A stretch of 64,000 nucleotides of DNA from Paenibacillus woosongensis (GCF_009725165.1 NZ_WNZW01000010.1:1-64000), one strand, 5' to 3'. Counted from the first letter of the stretch, positions 36,331-45,437 are shown. Numbers and translations: made by a program. Notes: generated by a model not told the origin, from the letters alone.

Positions 36331-37677
36331 ATGAAAAAAAGTCTATCGGCAATGATATCGTCACTGCTGTGTTTGAGTCTTTTATCAGCGGGGCCGGTAG
36401 CAGTCCATGCCGCCAGTACGGACGAAGACAACACGATTCGTACCGGGAAGGAAGCGACTCTCAAAGAGGTGTTAAAGGATTCCTTTATCGATTCGGGCAC
36501 CCTAATGCCCATTAAGCGCCTGGATCTGGATAAGGTGTTGAAGTTATCGTTGGATCATTCGCTGAATTACAGACTATTAACATTAAAACTGACGGCTGTA
36601 AAATTAAATGAAGGAAGCCTTAAAGAACAGCAAAAAGAGCTCAATAATGCCAGCGGAGGGGCGGGAAGCTCCTATACATTACCGGAATCCATTGAGGAGA
36701 TTCAGGAGAAATATGGCGAGATTCCGGAGGAGATGCTGCCATCCTTGTATCCGACGCTAGAAACTAATATGGTTGTGAATCAGTTATTGAATGGTGTTGG
36801 CAATATTGCCGATGCGATGAACAAACAATTGCAAGGGCAACGCGACCAGCTGATTCTTGCTTTAAAGCAGATTGAGATGGAGCAGGCCAATACAGTTCTT
36901 GATTTGGAGGAGGCTCGCATAGGAATTAAGCTGCAGGTGACTTCGCAGTATGCGGAACTGCTCTCGCTCGACAAACAACGGACTGTGGCCGAAGAGTACT
37001 TGGAGGTCCTGAAGGCCGACTTGAGAAAAGCCGAACTGCTGCAGGAGATGGGCATGACTTCGGCGGTCAAGGTTACTGAAGCGCAAAGGGAAATTCAAAA
37101 GCAGGAGCAGCAGCTGGATGGACTAAAAAACAAATATGAATTGGCGTTAGTCCAGTTCAGCTTTGACCTTGGCATCGTCTATGATCCCAATATCGAGCTG
37201 GCAGATCTGCCGGAGTTCACCCCGCAGCCGATCAGCCAATTGAAGCGGGAGCGTATATTGGAAAAATCATTTGAAATGAAGCGGCAATGGAACTCCATCA
37301 TCTTGGCAAAACATCAAGAGAGTCATACCCGTACTACCAATGAGGACCAGGAAGATCTGCTGGAACTGAATGTGCGTATTGCAGAACAGCAGGCTGAGAA
37401 AACGCGGATCGAGCTTAACAAAAAAATTGATGAACTGTATAGTAATGCAGATTTAGCTTATAAGGCTTACGAAAATGCAGTAAACGATTATAATAACGCA
37501 AAGCAAGATAGTATACACATGACAAAGCGATTCGACAATGGATTAATCTCTCGTCATGATTATGACAAGTCAGCATTCATGTTGACGCAGCAGGAACTGG
37601 CGAAGGAGCTGGCTCGAATTCAGCTTTACGTAGTAGAGCGTTCCGTAGAGGCGCTTGAAGAAGGCTTCATTATGTAA
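36331..37677 (+). CDS. TolC-family (OEP-like) secreted helical protein
   Basis: In Gram-negative bacteria TolC forms the outer-membrane duct of RND pumps. This 448-aa protein has a signal peptide (MKKSLSAMISSLLCLSLLSA..., cut near VHA) and two helical repeats with the family motif: LLQEMGMTSAVKVTEAQREI (about 240) and RFDNGLISRHDYDKSAFML (about 405-423). The stretches where TolC has its paired beta strands (about 110-150 and 285-345) are hydrophilic or helical here, with no amphipathic strands that I can see. ATG 36331 follows AGAGAGG; the TTG at 36307 lies before that site. It diverges from mfp-rnd-tetR and probably works with them across the thick wall. Confidence 0.82.
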   Translation: MKKSLSAMISSLLCLSLLSAGPVAVHAASTDEDNTIRTGKEATLKEVLKDSFIDSGTLMPIKRLDLDKVLKLSLDHSLNYRLLTLKLTAVKLNEGSLKEQQKELNNASGGAGSSYTLPESIEEIQEKYGEIPEEMLPSLYPTLETNMVVNQLLNGVGNIADAMNKQLQGQRDQLILALKQIEMEQANTVLDLEEARIGIKLQVTSQYAELLSLDKQRTVAEEYLEVLKADLRKAELLQEMGMTSAVKVTEAQREIQKQEQQLDGLKNKYELALVQFSFDLGIVYDPNIELADLPEFTPQPISQLKRERILEKSFEMKRQWNSIILAKHQESHTRTTNEDQEDLLELNVRIAEQQAEKTRIELNKKIDELYSNADLAYKAYENAVNDYNNAKQDSIHMTKRFDNGLISRHDYDKSAFMLTQQELAKELARIQLYVVERSVEALEEGFIM

Positions 37678-37715
37678 GGACCCGTGTGGCAGGGGCACTT
37701 GACAGACCCGGCCAT

Positions 37716-37758
37716 GAAAAACGTTCTTCCATTTTAAGAGATGGCAGGGCGTTTTTTT
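37716..37758 (+). terminator. Terminator after the tolC-like gene
   Basis: AAAACG and CGTTTT with inner CCAT/ATGG, followed by a T-run; internal mismatches lower the stability. Confidence 0.75.
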
Positions 37759-37930
37759 ATGTTTATCAGTTAGCCCGCTAGACGTGGCAACCGCTATAAT
37801 TGGCTATCCGCTAACCGTTGTTGTTAACCGCTCCGCAGGCATGCTGTTGTAATAACTAAGTTAGTGACTATCTAAAAATACATGTTTTGGTATACAAACT
37901 ACTGTACGCCGCCGATTCGAAAATGATTCG

Positions 37931-38170
37931 CAATTAGCTGGATTTATTGGAGGATAGCTCGCAAAAATAGCTGGATTTTCTATATGTAAAGTTTGAACAT
38001 TATCGCAGAGTATGTGATTGGCTGGAATTCTTGTAGTTAATATGAGTTGGATAAGGAAGCCAGTCCAAAAAACAATGCAGCAGATACACGAAACCCAGCT
38101 ATTTTATCTAAGTCATGGTATAAGGCTAAAACAGATACGGGCAATCCATCTAAATCTAATTATTGCGATT
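37931..38170. repeat. Dispersed repeat, copy A
   Basis: The stretch has three TAGCTGGATTT-like words (37933, 37968 and, as TGGCTGGAATT, 38019). From about 38019 to 38150 it aligns without gaps, at roughly 65-70% by eye, to 45772-45905 (copy B). Shared words include AGTCC-AAAAACAAT and CCTAAGT/TCTAAGT followed by GTATAA. A 67-codon frame at 38018-38221 lies in this repeat and is not conserved in copy B, so I do not call it a gene. Confidence 0.6.
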
Positions 38171-38216
38171 ATGGAAGTGAGCCAGACTGGTTCGATCCAC
38201 GTTGTTCATAAGGCCC

Positions 38217-38331
38217 AGTAAGTTATAAGGGTTAGTAAGTTGTGGTCAATAAGTCATAGGAGTCAGTGAATCATCGGACTAAGTGAATCACAAGAATAGG
38301 TTAAGGGGCAGGTCAGCAAGTCATAGGAGTC
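38217..38331. repeat. Degenerate tandem repeat, unit about 17 bp
   Basis: About six uneven copies of AGTAAGTCATAGGAGTC, for example AATAAGTCATAGGAGTC near 38248 and AGCAAGTCATAGGAGTC near 38314. No gene is visible here. Confidence 0.55.
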
Positions 38332-38391
38332 GGGTTATAATAGTAGGTTACACGTGCGCAAGCTGATATCTTAAATCAGGTAAACATAAAG

Positions 38392-39063
38392 TCAATTTAT
38401 TAAGTCCCAAGCGTTTCTATTGAGTTGATACTGATGTACGCGCAATCCTGCGCCGGAGTAAATAGGGCGAAGCCATCCTTTTTGAGTTAGTGAACGTAAA
38501 ATCCGAATGGCCGTACGATGATCGATACAAAGATGATCTGCTACTTGCTTGGGGCGGATGGGCTGGATAGAACTTAGGCAAAGGCGAATAACTGCTGCTT
38601 CTTCCAAAGCGCTTGGTTTAAGAGGCTGTTGTTGTGTCAGGTAACGGTTGAAAAGCAACTGCAGCAAGTTGCGGCATATTTCGGGCCTGTTGGCAACGTC
38701 ATCGTATGCTAGTGATATAACTCGGTAGCCCAGTGATTGCAAGTAAAGCTCGCGATTCAATTCATTACTGTATTTGGTCCGGTCCATCTCGGTAACATGC
38801 GCACCATAGCCTTTAATTTCAAGTATGAATCTTAAATGCCCTGGTAAGAAGGCGAAATCACCGAAGTAGGAGCGCCCGCGCCAATCTGGGACCTCGTACT
38901 CGGGATGAAGATGATCGAGGTTTCTATACAGGGGCCACCAGACATTTTTCAGAAAGAGTGTCTCTCCATGTCCGTGGCCTCTCTCAAGACGAGCTCTACG
39001 TTCTCCTTTACGGCGCAAAATATGATTGTTAATAAACTGCCTGTGGGCTTTTTCGAATTCCAT
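38392..39063 (-). CDS. PD-(D/E)xK-type nuclease-like protein with winged-helix tail
   Basis: The 223-aa product starts MEFEKAHRQF. The ribosome site GGGAGGCAGG sits directly before ATG 39063, which rules out the longer TTG start at 39084. The middle has the fold signature YFGDFAFLPGHLRFILEIKGYGAH: an Asp, then the ExK pair, as in DUF559/Vsr-like nucleases. The C-terminal part (about 145-223) reads like a winged helix (IRPKQVADHLCIDHRTAIRILRSL). I recall similar Paenibacillus proteins annotated DUF559. No methylase or other restriction gene is adjacent, so it is an orphan. DNA repair or a regulatory role are equally open. Confidence 0.65.
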   Translation of the reverse strand: MEFEKAHRQFINNHILRRKGERRARLERGHGHGETLFLKNVWWPLYRNLDHLHPEYEVPDWRGRSYFGDFAFLPGHLRFILEIKGYGAHVTEMDRTKYSNELNRELYLQSLGYRVISLAYDDVANRPEICRNLLQLLFNRYLTQQQPLKPSALEEAAVIRLCLSSIQPIRPKQVADHLCIDHRTAIRILRSLTQKGWLRPIYSGAGLRVHQYQLNRNAWDLIN

Positions 39064-39122
39064 GTTTACCTGCCTCCCGATCAAATTTGATGGATATTAG
39101 AACATACACTAAAGCATACAAA

Positions 39123-39156
39123 AACGTCCTGCCCACTTTTTAAGGGACAGGACGTT
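39123..39156 (-). terminator. Hairpin on the promoter side of the nuclease gene
   Basis: AACGTCCTG and CAGGACGTT pair perfectly (with CC/GG inside). On the minus strand the stem is followed by TTTTTG, so it would stop transcripts entering from the right, where no gene is visible. Confidence 0.6.
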
Positions 39157-39271
39157 CTTCGTCATGTATATCACCATTATACGAATATGTATCGCATTTA
39201 GCTAGCGGTACAGATGTGGAATATATTATTTCCTGCAGGGGATGGGAGGCTTGTTAAAAAGGGGAGTGGAT

Positions 39272-39377
39272 GGCATAGGGGCATAGCGGCATAGGGCGTA
39301 CGGTACGGTATAACGGTACAACAGCATAACGGCATAATGGTATAATGGCATGATGGTATACGGTATGGTAACGGTAA
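39272..39377. repeat. Degenerate 8-bp repeat array
   Basis: Roughly a dozen copies of GGYATAAY, for example GGCATAAT-GGTATAAT-GGCATGAT near 39331-39354. No coding potential. Confidence 0.65.
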
Positions 39378-39429
39378 TTTAAATGGAATTCTTGCAATTA
39401 ATTTAACTTAATTTCATGATAGGCTGAAT

Positions 39430-39468
39430 TTAGCTGGATTTGGAGTATTTAAAACGGCTTACAAATGT
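39430..39468. repeat. Dispersed repeat, copy C (fragment)
   Basis: TTAGCTGGATTT, four bases, TATTTAAAA, then CGGCTTACAAA aligns with copy B at 45771-45808, where the words are TTAGCTGGATTT, TATTTAAAA and GCGGTTGAAA. Confidence 0.5.
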
Positions 39469-39599
39469 AAAGGTTGCTGTTGTGATTGATTTAAGCACCG
39501 TGAATCCAATTAAATTCTCTTCATCGAGTATTTTCTTTAGAATAGATACAGTAAATCCAATTGTTATCATCTATAATAAGTTCCGCATCGCTTATTTCC

Positions 39600-40000
39600 G
39601 TTCATTCAGCAGCATGTGATGTTACAATTCCTCCCTATCACTCCAATCCGACTCATTCCAATCACTTCAACCTATTGCATTTCATAATTCTATTATAATT
39701 TATCCGTTCCTTTCATCCTACCCTGCTTCATTCTATGCCTACTCAATTCTGCCATTGTCATAGCCTCAAGCTACCACTGACATCAACTTGTCGCCCCTTC
39801 CCGCAAACCGATTGAACTAACCCATCGAACCAACCCATCGAACCAACCCCTCAACACCTACCCATCAATCCCCACCTACGTAGAACGACTCGCCCCATCA
39901 CGGCACATTCCATTCCTCCTAATCGTCCCTGATTTCGTTCCATTTTATCAATCTTGTTACTTTTGCGTAACTTTTCCGTCTAAAAGTAGTCTATTATTTA
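39600..40000. other. Gene-free, G-poor C-rich spacer with a 13-bp tandem repeat
   Basis: The plus strand is strongly short of G and rich in C (two G in the 60 bases from 39661). At 39808-39846 three 13-mers stand in a row: CCGATTGAACTAA, then CCCATCGAACCAA twice. I find no gene, RNA or promoter here until the region before 40079. Confidence 0.55.
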
Positions 40001-40078
40001 TGTACTAGATTCCCAGAATGGAAGAATAGGGATCGATTTTTGGCATAACGCATACAGATGGGAGAGTAATAAATTACA

Positions 40079-42790
40079 ATGGTAGTTCGCAAAGACACGA
40101 AGTTGGTTCGGTTTGCTGTCAGAAACGGGAAGAAGCTTATTCTTGTTACGCTGGCCGGTATGATATGGATTCAGCCTGTGTGGAATGTTGGGACAGAGTG
40201 GTTTGGGCCTGCCTCAACGGCTCATGCGGCTTCAGAGCAGGCGGTGAAATTAAGTGAAGAATACATTACGTCTGGCGCCAAGCTATTAAAATATCAATAT
40301 ACGACTACGAGATCCGGCAAATCGGTGAAGGTGCTTGCCGATGTCATTCAAGTCGATTTGACAAATCCTTACGTCCATCTGGATGTCATGACAGGGAAGG
40401 GGGGGCAGGTAACGACCAGGCAGTCCGTTCAGGGAATGGCCAGAGAGACTGGCGCGGTAGCAGGCGTTAACGGTGATTTCTTCTCGACTACAGGGCAGGG
40501 CGTTGCGCTTGGCGGCGCGGTATCCCAGGGAACGGTCGTAACGAGCCCGTCGCAGCTGACGGGGATGTATGCCTTTGCCCTGCGGAATGACCGGACCCCG
40601 ATTATCGACCGGTTTGAGTTCCAGGGAAGTGTGATGACTGACAGCGGTCTAACCTTTCCGCTATCCGGCATCAATCAGGAAGCGTACATCACAGAACCAG
40701 ACAAGACCTACAGCCATGCTAATAAAATGTATATATATACAAGCGCCTGGAAGTCCGAAGATCGCCCTAAAGACAGTTCTACAACACCTACAGAGGTGCT
40801 CGTCCAAGGCGGCGTAGTACAGCAGATATCGATTAAAGCGCCTATACCAGGCACAGTGCCTTCGGATGGCTACATATTGCGGGCTCACGGCACGGCAGCC
40901 GATTTCGTGGCCGCCAACCTGTACGTGGGGCAGCAACTAGATACAAACTACCGGCTTCGTTCACTTAGCAGCGGTCAAGAGCTGAATCCGGCTGACCTGA
41001 AAATGATGATCGGGGGGCATACGCTGCTTGTAGACCAGGGAAAGCCATCCTCTTTCACGCGCTCCGTGACCAGCATTAGCGGCAGCAGCGCGGTTGCCCG
41101 CACAGCGATCGGCTATTCCCAGGATGGCAAATACGCCTATTTGATCGCTGCGGAGAAGAACAATAGCAGCTCCGGCATGACCCTGGCCGAACTGCAGAAG
41201 TTCATGGCTGCAATCGGTATATGGAAGGGACTCAACCTGGATGGCGGAGGCTCAACGACGATGGTCGATCGTCCACTAGCCGAGAATGAAGCGACCTTGA
41301 CTTTCACAACGTCCAATGGAGACGGATCGCAGCGTGCGGTGGCCAACGGGCTGGGCATATATACAACAGCGCCCCAAGGAACGCTGAAGGGGCTTAAGGT
41401 CAGCGGAGCCTCCTCGCTTCTGATTGGACAGACGGCAGAATATTCACTGAAAGGGTATGACACTTACTATAACCCGGTGGACGCTTCGGGGATTCAGGCA
41501 ACCTGGAAGGCGGATAACGGTAATATAAGCTGGACGGGAGCGGGCTTTAAGGGTGTGAAGCCCGGGACATCGCAAATTACAGCGGTTAGCGGTGATGCGA
41601 AGGCAAGCATGAAAGTGACTGTCCTAGGCGGCAGCGATTTGGATAGTCTCGCTTCAACGACAACCTATGCGCCGCTTGCGGCAGGTACTAGCGTGTCCGT
41701 ACCAATGCAGGCCAAGCTGAAGGACGGGCGAAGCATAGAGGTGCCGGCTGAATCCTTGACCTGGGAGTTTAAAGGAATGAAGGCTGCGGTATCCGGCGGC
41801 GTACTGACGGTGCAATCCGTAAATGCAGGAGCTAAAGTGGCTTATGCTACGGCAAAATATGATGGATTCAGTTCGACGCCAATCGTTCTATCAACCGCGG
41901 AGGAGCAAATTTGGGAGAACTTTGAGAACACGGATTACCCGATTTCTTTTAAAGGACTTCCTTCCGAAGCTGCCGGAACGGCTATGGTTGTACAAGGAAC
42001 GGGAGAACGCGAGAACTCCAAAATCCTTAAGCTTGACTATGACTTAACGAACGGGACAGGCAATAAATTTGCCTATGCGGAATTCAATGGAACTGCAGGA
42101 AGAGGCATTCCTGACGGCTCGACGGCAATGTCGGTAGATGTGCTGGGTGATTCCAGCCTGAATTGGCTGCGGGCAGAGTTTGCAAATCCCGATGGCAAGG
42201 CGGTGTACGTGGATTTGGCCAAACCGCTTAATTTCTCGGGCTGGAAGACACTGACGGTTGATCTGAGTGCAGCAGGCCTGAAGCCTTCGGCCAAGCTGAA
42301 ACGGCTATACCTTGTTAACCTGGAGGAAGGACAGGACGAGCGTGCTTTAACCGGAAGCGTGTCTTTTGATAATATTAAATTTACTTCGCCTGTTATGGAT
42401 GGAGATACCGGCCTCCCCAGCGCAAAAGTAGTTATGACTGTAGGCCAGAAATCTCTGACCGTTAACGGCAAGAAACAAGGCATCGACGTCGCTCCGCTGC
42501 TGCAAAACGATACGACATATGTACCGATTAGATATGTGCTCGATCATTTTGGCGGACAGTCGGAATGGAACGCTACGTCCAAGAAAGTTACCGTGCTGTC
42601 GGGCAGTAATGTCATGGAACTGACCGTAGGCAAGAAGGAATTTACAATGAACGGTACAAGAAAGCAATCGACGGTTTCACCGATTATTGTAGATGGAAGG
42701 ACTTTGGTCCCATTGAGATTGGTGTCGGAAGCACTTGGTATCGATGTAAAATGGGAAAAGAAAACCAAATCCATTACCCTTGAATCATGA
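40079..42790 (+). CDS. Secreted phosphodiester glycosidase-like protein with copper-amine-oxidase-type stalk
   Basis: The 903-aa protein has a signal peptide with a long basic start (cleavage near TAHA, about residue 57). A NAGPA (phosphodiester alpha-GlcNAcase) domain follows, with GVNGDFFS (about 129), ARTAIGYSQDGKYAYLI (about 341) and GLNLDGGGSTTMV (about 384-396). A Big_2-like Ig region and a carbohydrate-binding-like part come next. The C-terminus has two stalk repeats of the copper amine oxidase N-terminal type (YVPIRYVLDHFGG and LVPLRLVSEALGI), common as extracellular modules in Paenibacillus. It probably acts on phosphodiester-linked sugars in the envelope or in exopolysaccharide. ATG 40079 follows GGAGAG at 12 bases. 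Confidence 0.85.
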   Translation: MVVRKDTKLVRFAVRNGKKLILVTLAGMIWIQPVWNVGTEWFGPASTAHAASEQAVKLSEEYITSGAKLLKYQYTTTRSGKSVKVLADVIQVDLTNPYVHLDVMTGKGGQVTTRQSVQGMARETGAVAGVNGDFFSTTGQGVALGGAVSQGTVVTSPSQLTGMYAFALRNDRTPIIDRFEFQGSVMTDSGLTFPLSGINQEAYITEPDKTYSHANKMYIYTSAWKSEDRPKDSSTTPTEVLVQGGVVQQISIKAPIPGTVPSDGYILRAHGTAADFVAANLYVGQQLDTNYRLRSLSSGQELNPADLKMMIGGHTLLVDQGKPSSFTRSVTSISGSSAVARTAIGYSQDGKYAYLIAAEKNNSSSGMTLAELQKFMAAIGIWKGLNLDGGGSTTMVDRPLAENEATLTFTTSNGDGSQRAVANGLGIYTTAPQGTLKGLKVSGASSLLIGQTAEYSLKGYDTYYNPVDASGIQATWKADNGNISWTGAGFKGVKPGTSQITAVSGDAKASMKVTVLGGSDLDSLASTTTYAPLAAGTSVSVPMQAKLKDGRSIEVPAESLTWEFKGMKAAVSGGVLTVQSVNAGAKVAYATAKYDGFSSTPIVLSTAEEQIWENFENTDYPISFKGLPSEAAGTAMVVQGTGERENSKILKLDYDLTNGTGNKFAYAEFNGTAGRGIPDGSTAMSVDVLGDSSLNWLRAEFANPDGKAVYVDLAKPLNFSGWKTLTVDLSAAGLKPSAKLKRLYLVNLEEGQDERALTGSVSFDNIKFTSPVMDGDTGLPSAKVVMTVGQKSLTVNGKKQGIDVAPLLQNDTTYVPIRYVLDHFGGQSEWNATSKKVTVLSGSNVMELTVGKKEFTMNGTRKQSTVSPIIVDGRTLVPLRLVSEALGIDVKWEKKTKSITLES

Positions 42791-42839
42791 TATGATTAAA
42801 TATGGCATATATGGACACAAGGAAATGGAGAAGGTGTAA

Positions 42840-44012
42840 TTGGACTTTCAAGCCGATGCTATAGATCGCGTCATTAAGAACGCTATAAGCGTTATGGAGA
42901 ACAGCAAACTGCAAATGCTGGAAATATTAGATTCGGCACGAAATGAGCTGAAAACGCTGAATAACGAGCTTCAGCAGGTCATGAAGGAAACGGCGGAGAC
43001 CGTGGAAAAAGTTGACCAGCTTGAGGTAAATTACCGGCGTTCCCGCATCCGGCTGACGGAAGTCAGCCGGGATTTCGTGCGCTATAAAGAAGAGGATATC
43101 AAGCAGGCTTACGAGAAGGCGACACAGCTGCAGCTCGACCTGCTTATTTACCGTGAAAAAGAAATGTATCTGAAGGCCCGGCGGGATGAATTGCAAAAGA
43201 GGGCTCGCAACGTGGATAAATCCGTCGAGCGGGCTGAGACCATCGGCACGCAGATGGGAGTTGTGTTAGAATACTTGTCAGGGGAGCTGGGACAAGTTAC
43301 TCGGATTCTGGAATCTGCCAAAAACCGCCAGATCATCGGCTTGAAAATAATACTGGCCCAGGAAGAAGAGCGCAAGAGAATCTCCCGCGAGATACATGAC
43401 GGTCCCGCGCAACTGCTCGCAAATCTAGTGCTTAGGACGGAAATTGTAGAAAGAATGCTAGCTAGGCAGGAATTTAAGATGGTCCAGGACGAAATAATAG
43501 ATTTAAAGGGACAAGTGCGCTCCAGCTTGGAAGAAATGCGAAAAGTCATCTTTAATCTTAGACCGATGGCGCTGGATGATTTGGGGCTCATTCCGACATT
43601 GCGCAAATATGTGCATGACTATGAAGAGAAGACAAAAATCCGAACGACCTTTGAAACAAGGGGCAAGGAATACCGTCTTAGCTCGGCCATGGAGGCAGCA
43701 GTATTCAGATTAGTCCAGGAAGCGCTCACCAATGCGGCAAAACATGCCTTTCCAACGTATGTCATCGTAGAAATTACGTATCAAGCCCAGATGGTTAAAA
43801 TTATGGTTCAAGATAACGGACTGGGGTTCAAGGTGGATCAGCTGGAGCTTAAGAACAAAGAGCACACCCATTTTGGATTAATTGGCATGCGGGAAAGGGT
43901 GGAATTGCTGGAAGGAAGAATGGAAATAGAATCAACGGCGAATTTGGGTACCAAAATCGTCATCCATATCCCGACAAACGCAGAGAAGAGGAAGGAGTTA
44001 CAGGATGGATAA
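42840..44012 (+). CDS. degS: Sensor histidine kinase DegS
   Basis: DegS is a soluble histidine kinase that phosphorylates DegU and steers competence, motility and exoenzyme production. The 390-aa protein has an N-terminal coiled-coil sensor (about residues 1-170), a HisKA_3 box with the phosphoacceptor in REIHDGPAQ (about 188), and an HATPase domain (LVQEALTNAAKHA, VQDNGLGF, GLIGMRERVELLEG). There are no membrane segments. TTG 42840 is the start, four bases after AGAAGGTG. It overlaps degU by eight bases, so they are co-translated. Confidence 0.96.
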   Translation: MDFQADAIDRVIKNAISVMENSKLQMLEILDSARNELKTLNNELQQVMKETAETVEKVDQLEVNYRRSRIRLTEVSRDFVRYKEEDIKQAYEKATQLQLDLLIYREKEMYLKARRDELQKRARNVDKSVERAETIGTQMGVVLEYLSGELGQVTRILESAKNRQIIGLKIILAQEEERKRISREIHDGPAQLLANLVLRTEIVERMLARQEFKMVQDEIIDLKGQVRSSLEEMRKVIFNLRPMALDDLGLIPTLRKYVHDYEEKTKIRTTFETRGKEYRLSSAMEAAVFRLVQEALTNAAKHAFPTYVIVEITYQAQMVKIMVQDNGLGFKVDQLELKNKEHTHFGLIGMRERVELLEGRMEIESTANLGTKIVIHIPTNAEKRKELQDG

Positions 44013-44733
44013 TCTTATTTCTAACACTAGACAAACAATCAAAGTTCTCTTGGCTGATGATCATCAACTTTTTCGCGAGGGGCTTAAACGGATTTTAAAC
44101 ATGGAGGAAGATATCGAAGTTGTTGGCGAATGCGGCGACGGGTCCCAAGTTCTAGAAGCATGCCAGCAGTTATTTCCCGAAATCGTTTTGATGGACATTA
44201 ATATGCCGCAATTGAACGGAGTGGACGCGACGGCAGAGCTTCGCGATGCCCTTCCTGAGGTGAAAGTAATTATTCTATCTATACATGATGACGAAAGTTA
44301 TGTGTTTGAGACGCTTCGCAAAGGAGCTACTGGTTATTTGCTGAAGGATATGGAGGCGGAGTCGCTTGTTAACGCGATTCGTACCGTAGCTGAAGGCAAT
44401 GCCTTTATTCACCCAAAGGTGACGGGCAAACTGATTCAGCAGCTGCGCCGGATGGAGTATTTAAGTGAGACCGGGGCAATTGCAGAAGATAGTGCCATCC
44501 GCGAAGCCGGGGTGAAATTTGTAGCCGGTGACGACAACCCGCTCACAAGACGTGAAGCAGAGGTTCTCCGTTTGATGGCGGAAGGCCGCAGCAATAAAAT
44601 GATCGGCGAGCACCTGTTTATCAGTGAGAAGACGGTCAAGAACCATGTCAGCAGCATTTTGCAAAAGATGGATGTAGACGATCGGACGCAAGCCGTAATA
44701 AACGCGATCAAATTCGGTTGGGTAACTTTATAA
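44005..44733 (+). CDS. degU: Response regulator DegU
   Basis: DegU is the NarL/LuxR-type response regulator that governs the exoenzyme, competence and motility choice. The 242 residues hold a receiver domain (LLADDHQLFREGL, phosphoacceptor Asp in VLMDINMP at about residue 61, Lys in GYLLKDM) and a LuxR-type helix-turn-helix at the end (LTRREAEVLRLMAEG, ISEKTVKNHVSSILQKM). Between them lies a linker slightly longer than in B. subtilis (229 aa). Its targets may include comFA and the flagellar genes that follow, as in Bacillus, though no site is visible. Confidence 0.96.
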   Translation: MDNLISNTRQTIKVLLADDHQLFREGLKRILNMEEDIEVVGECGDGSQVLEACQQLFPEIVLMDINMPQLNGVDATAELRDALPEVKVIILSIHDDESYVFETLRKGATGYLLKDMEAESLVNAIRTVAEGNAFIHPKVTGKLIQQLRRMEYLSETGAIAEDSAIREAGVKFVAGDDNPLTRREAEVLRLMAEGRSNKMIGEHLFISEKTVKNHVSSILQKMDVDDRTQAVINAIKFGWVTL

Positions 44734-44858
44734 AAGGAAGGATCTTGCTTATTCGTCGTAAAAGACATCAGCAAGGGTCTTTCGCGCTTATCAGTTTCCA
44801 ATATTTACTTTAAATTGAAAAGTGAGGTCGCATCTGTTCTTTTTTGGACAAGGATACA

Positions 44859-44948
44859 ATGCAGCAGTTAAGCCTGTACATACAGCTAGGCAGCATGATT
44901 CGAATGCGACGATGGATCTTAAGCATACGTCTTATCAGGGATATGTAA
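44859..44948 (+). CDS. Possible 29-aa basic small ORF
   Basis: ATG 44859, four bases after AAGGA, opens 29 codons (MQQLSLYIQLGSMIRMRRW...) to TAA 44946. The product would be basic and amphipathic, like a small membrane-active peptide. Nothing else supports it, and chance is a fair alternative. Confidence 0.15.
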   Translation: MQQLSLYIQLGSMIRMRRWILSIRLIRDM

Positions 44949-45011
44949 TGAAAGCCCAGTAACCGACCTGCTTCCGGCGGCATATATTGTCGCATAGGGA
45001 GGTTGAGTCGC

Positions 45012-45437
45012 ATGATTCCTTACATGGTCTGGATATTGTTTAGTTATGGCGTTGCCGGGGCGCTTGTGCATTTTTTTCACAGCAGGTATTTAAAGTATGA
45101 AACGAGCTCTCGAAAGCAGGTTCACTATATTCTAGTAGCTCATAATCATGAGAACCAGATGGAGTGGTATTTGCGGGCGCTTATGTGGTATAGCTGCTTG
45201 AGAGCACAGTCGCTCCGGGTTACGATACTGGACGATGGTTCACAGGATGATACGCTGGCGATCATTGAGCGAATGAAGTATGCCAATGAAATGAACCTGA
45301 CCGTAGTTGGCGAGGCCGAAATCCAGGATGAACATGACATCATCCGGAGCCATACTCCTAACGATGGGGAGCAATTGAAATTCATCGATCTCCGGGTGCC
45401 GCACGAAGCGGCGAAAATACCATATGTTCAGGCATAG
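45012..45437 (+). CDS. Short membrane-anchored GT2-like protein
   Basis: The 141 residues comprise an N-terminal hydrophobic helix (MIPYMVWILFSYGVAGALVH) and a fragment resembling the first half of a GT-A glycosyltransferase fold (YILVAHNHENQMEWYLRALMW, VTILDDGSQDDTLAI), ending before the usual acceptor region. It is too short for a complete GT2 enzyme (usually 230 aa or more). GGGAGGTTGAG precedes ATG 45012; TTG 45003 is an alternative. In B. subtilis degV (yviA) occupies this position between degU and comFA; here this gene replaces it. It may be a remnant or a stand-alone short family. Confidence 0.7.
   Translation: MIPYMVWILFSYGVAGALVHFFHSRYLKYETSSRKQVHYILVAHNHENQMEWYLRALMWYSCLRAQSLRVTILDDGSQDDTLAIIERMKYANEMNLTVVGEAEIQDEHDIIRSHTPNDGEQLKFIDLRVPHEAAKIPYVQA

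Noticed and set aside
38018..38221. A 67-codon frame after the tolC-like gene
   Set aside because: It lies within dispersed repeat copy A, and the aligned copy B does not keep the frame.
38217..38331. A CRISPR array
   Set aside because: Units are degenerate, spacing is uneven, there are no unique spacers and no cas genes nearby.
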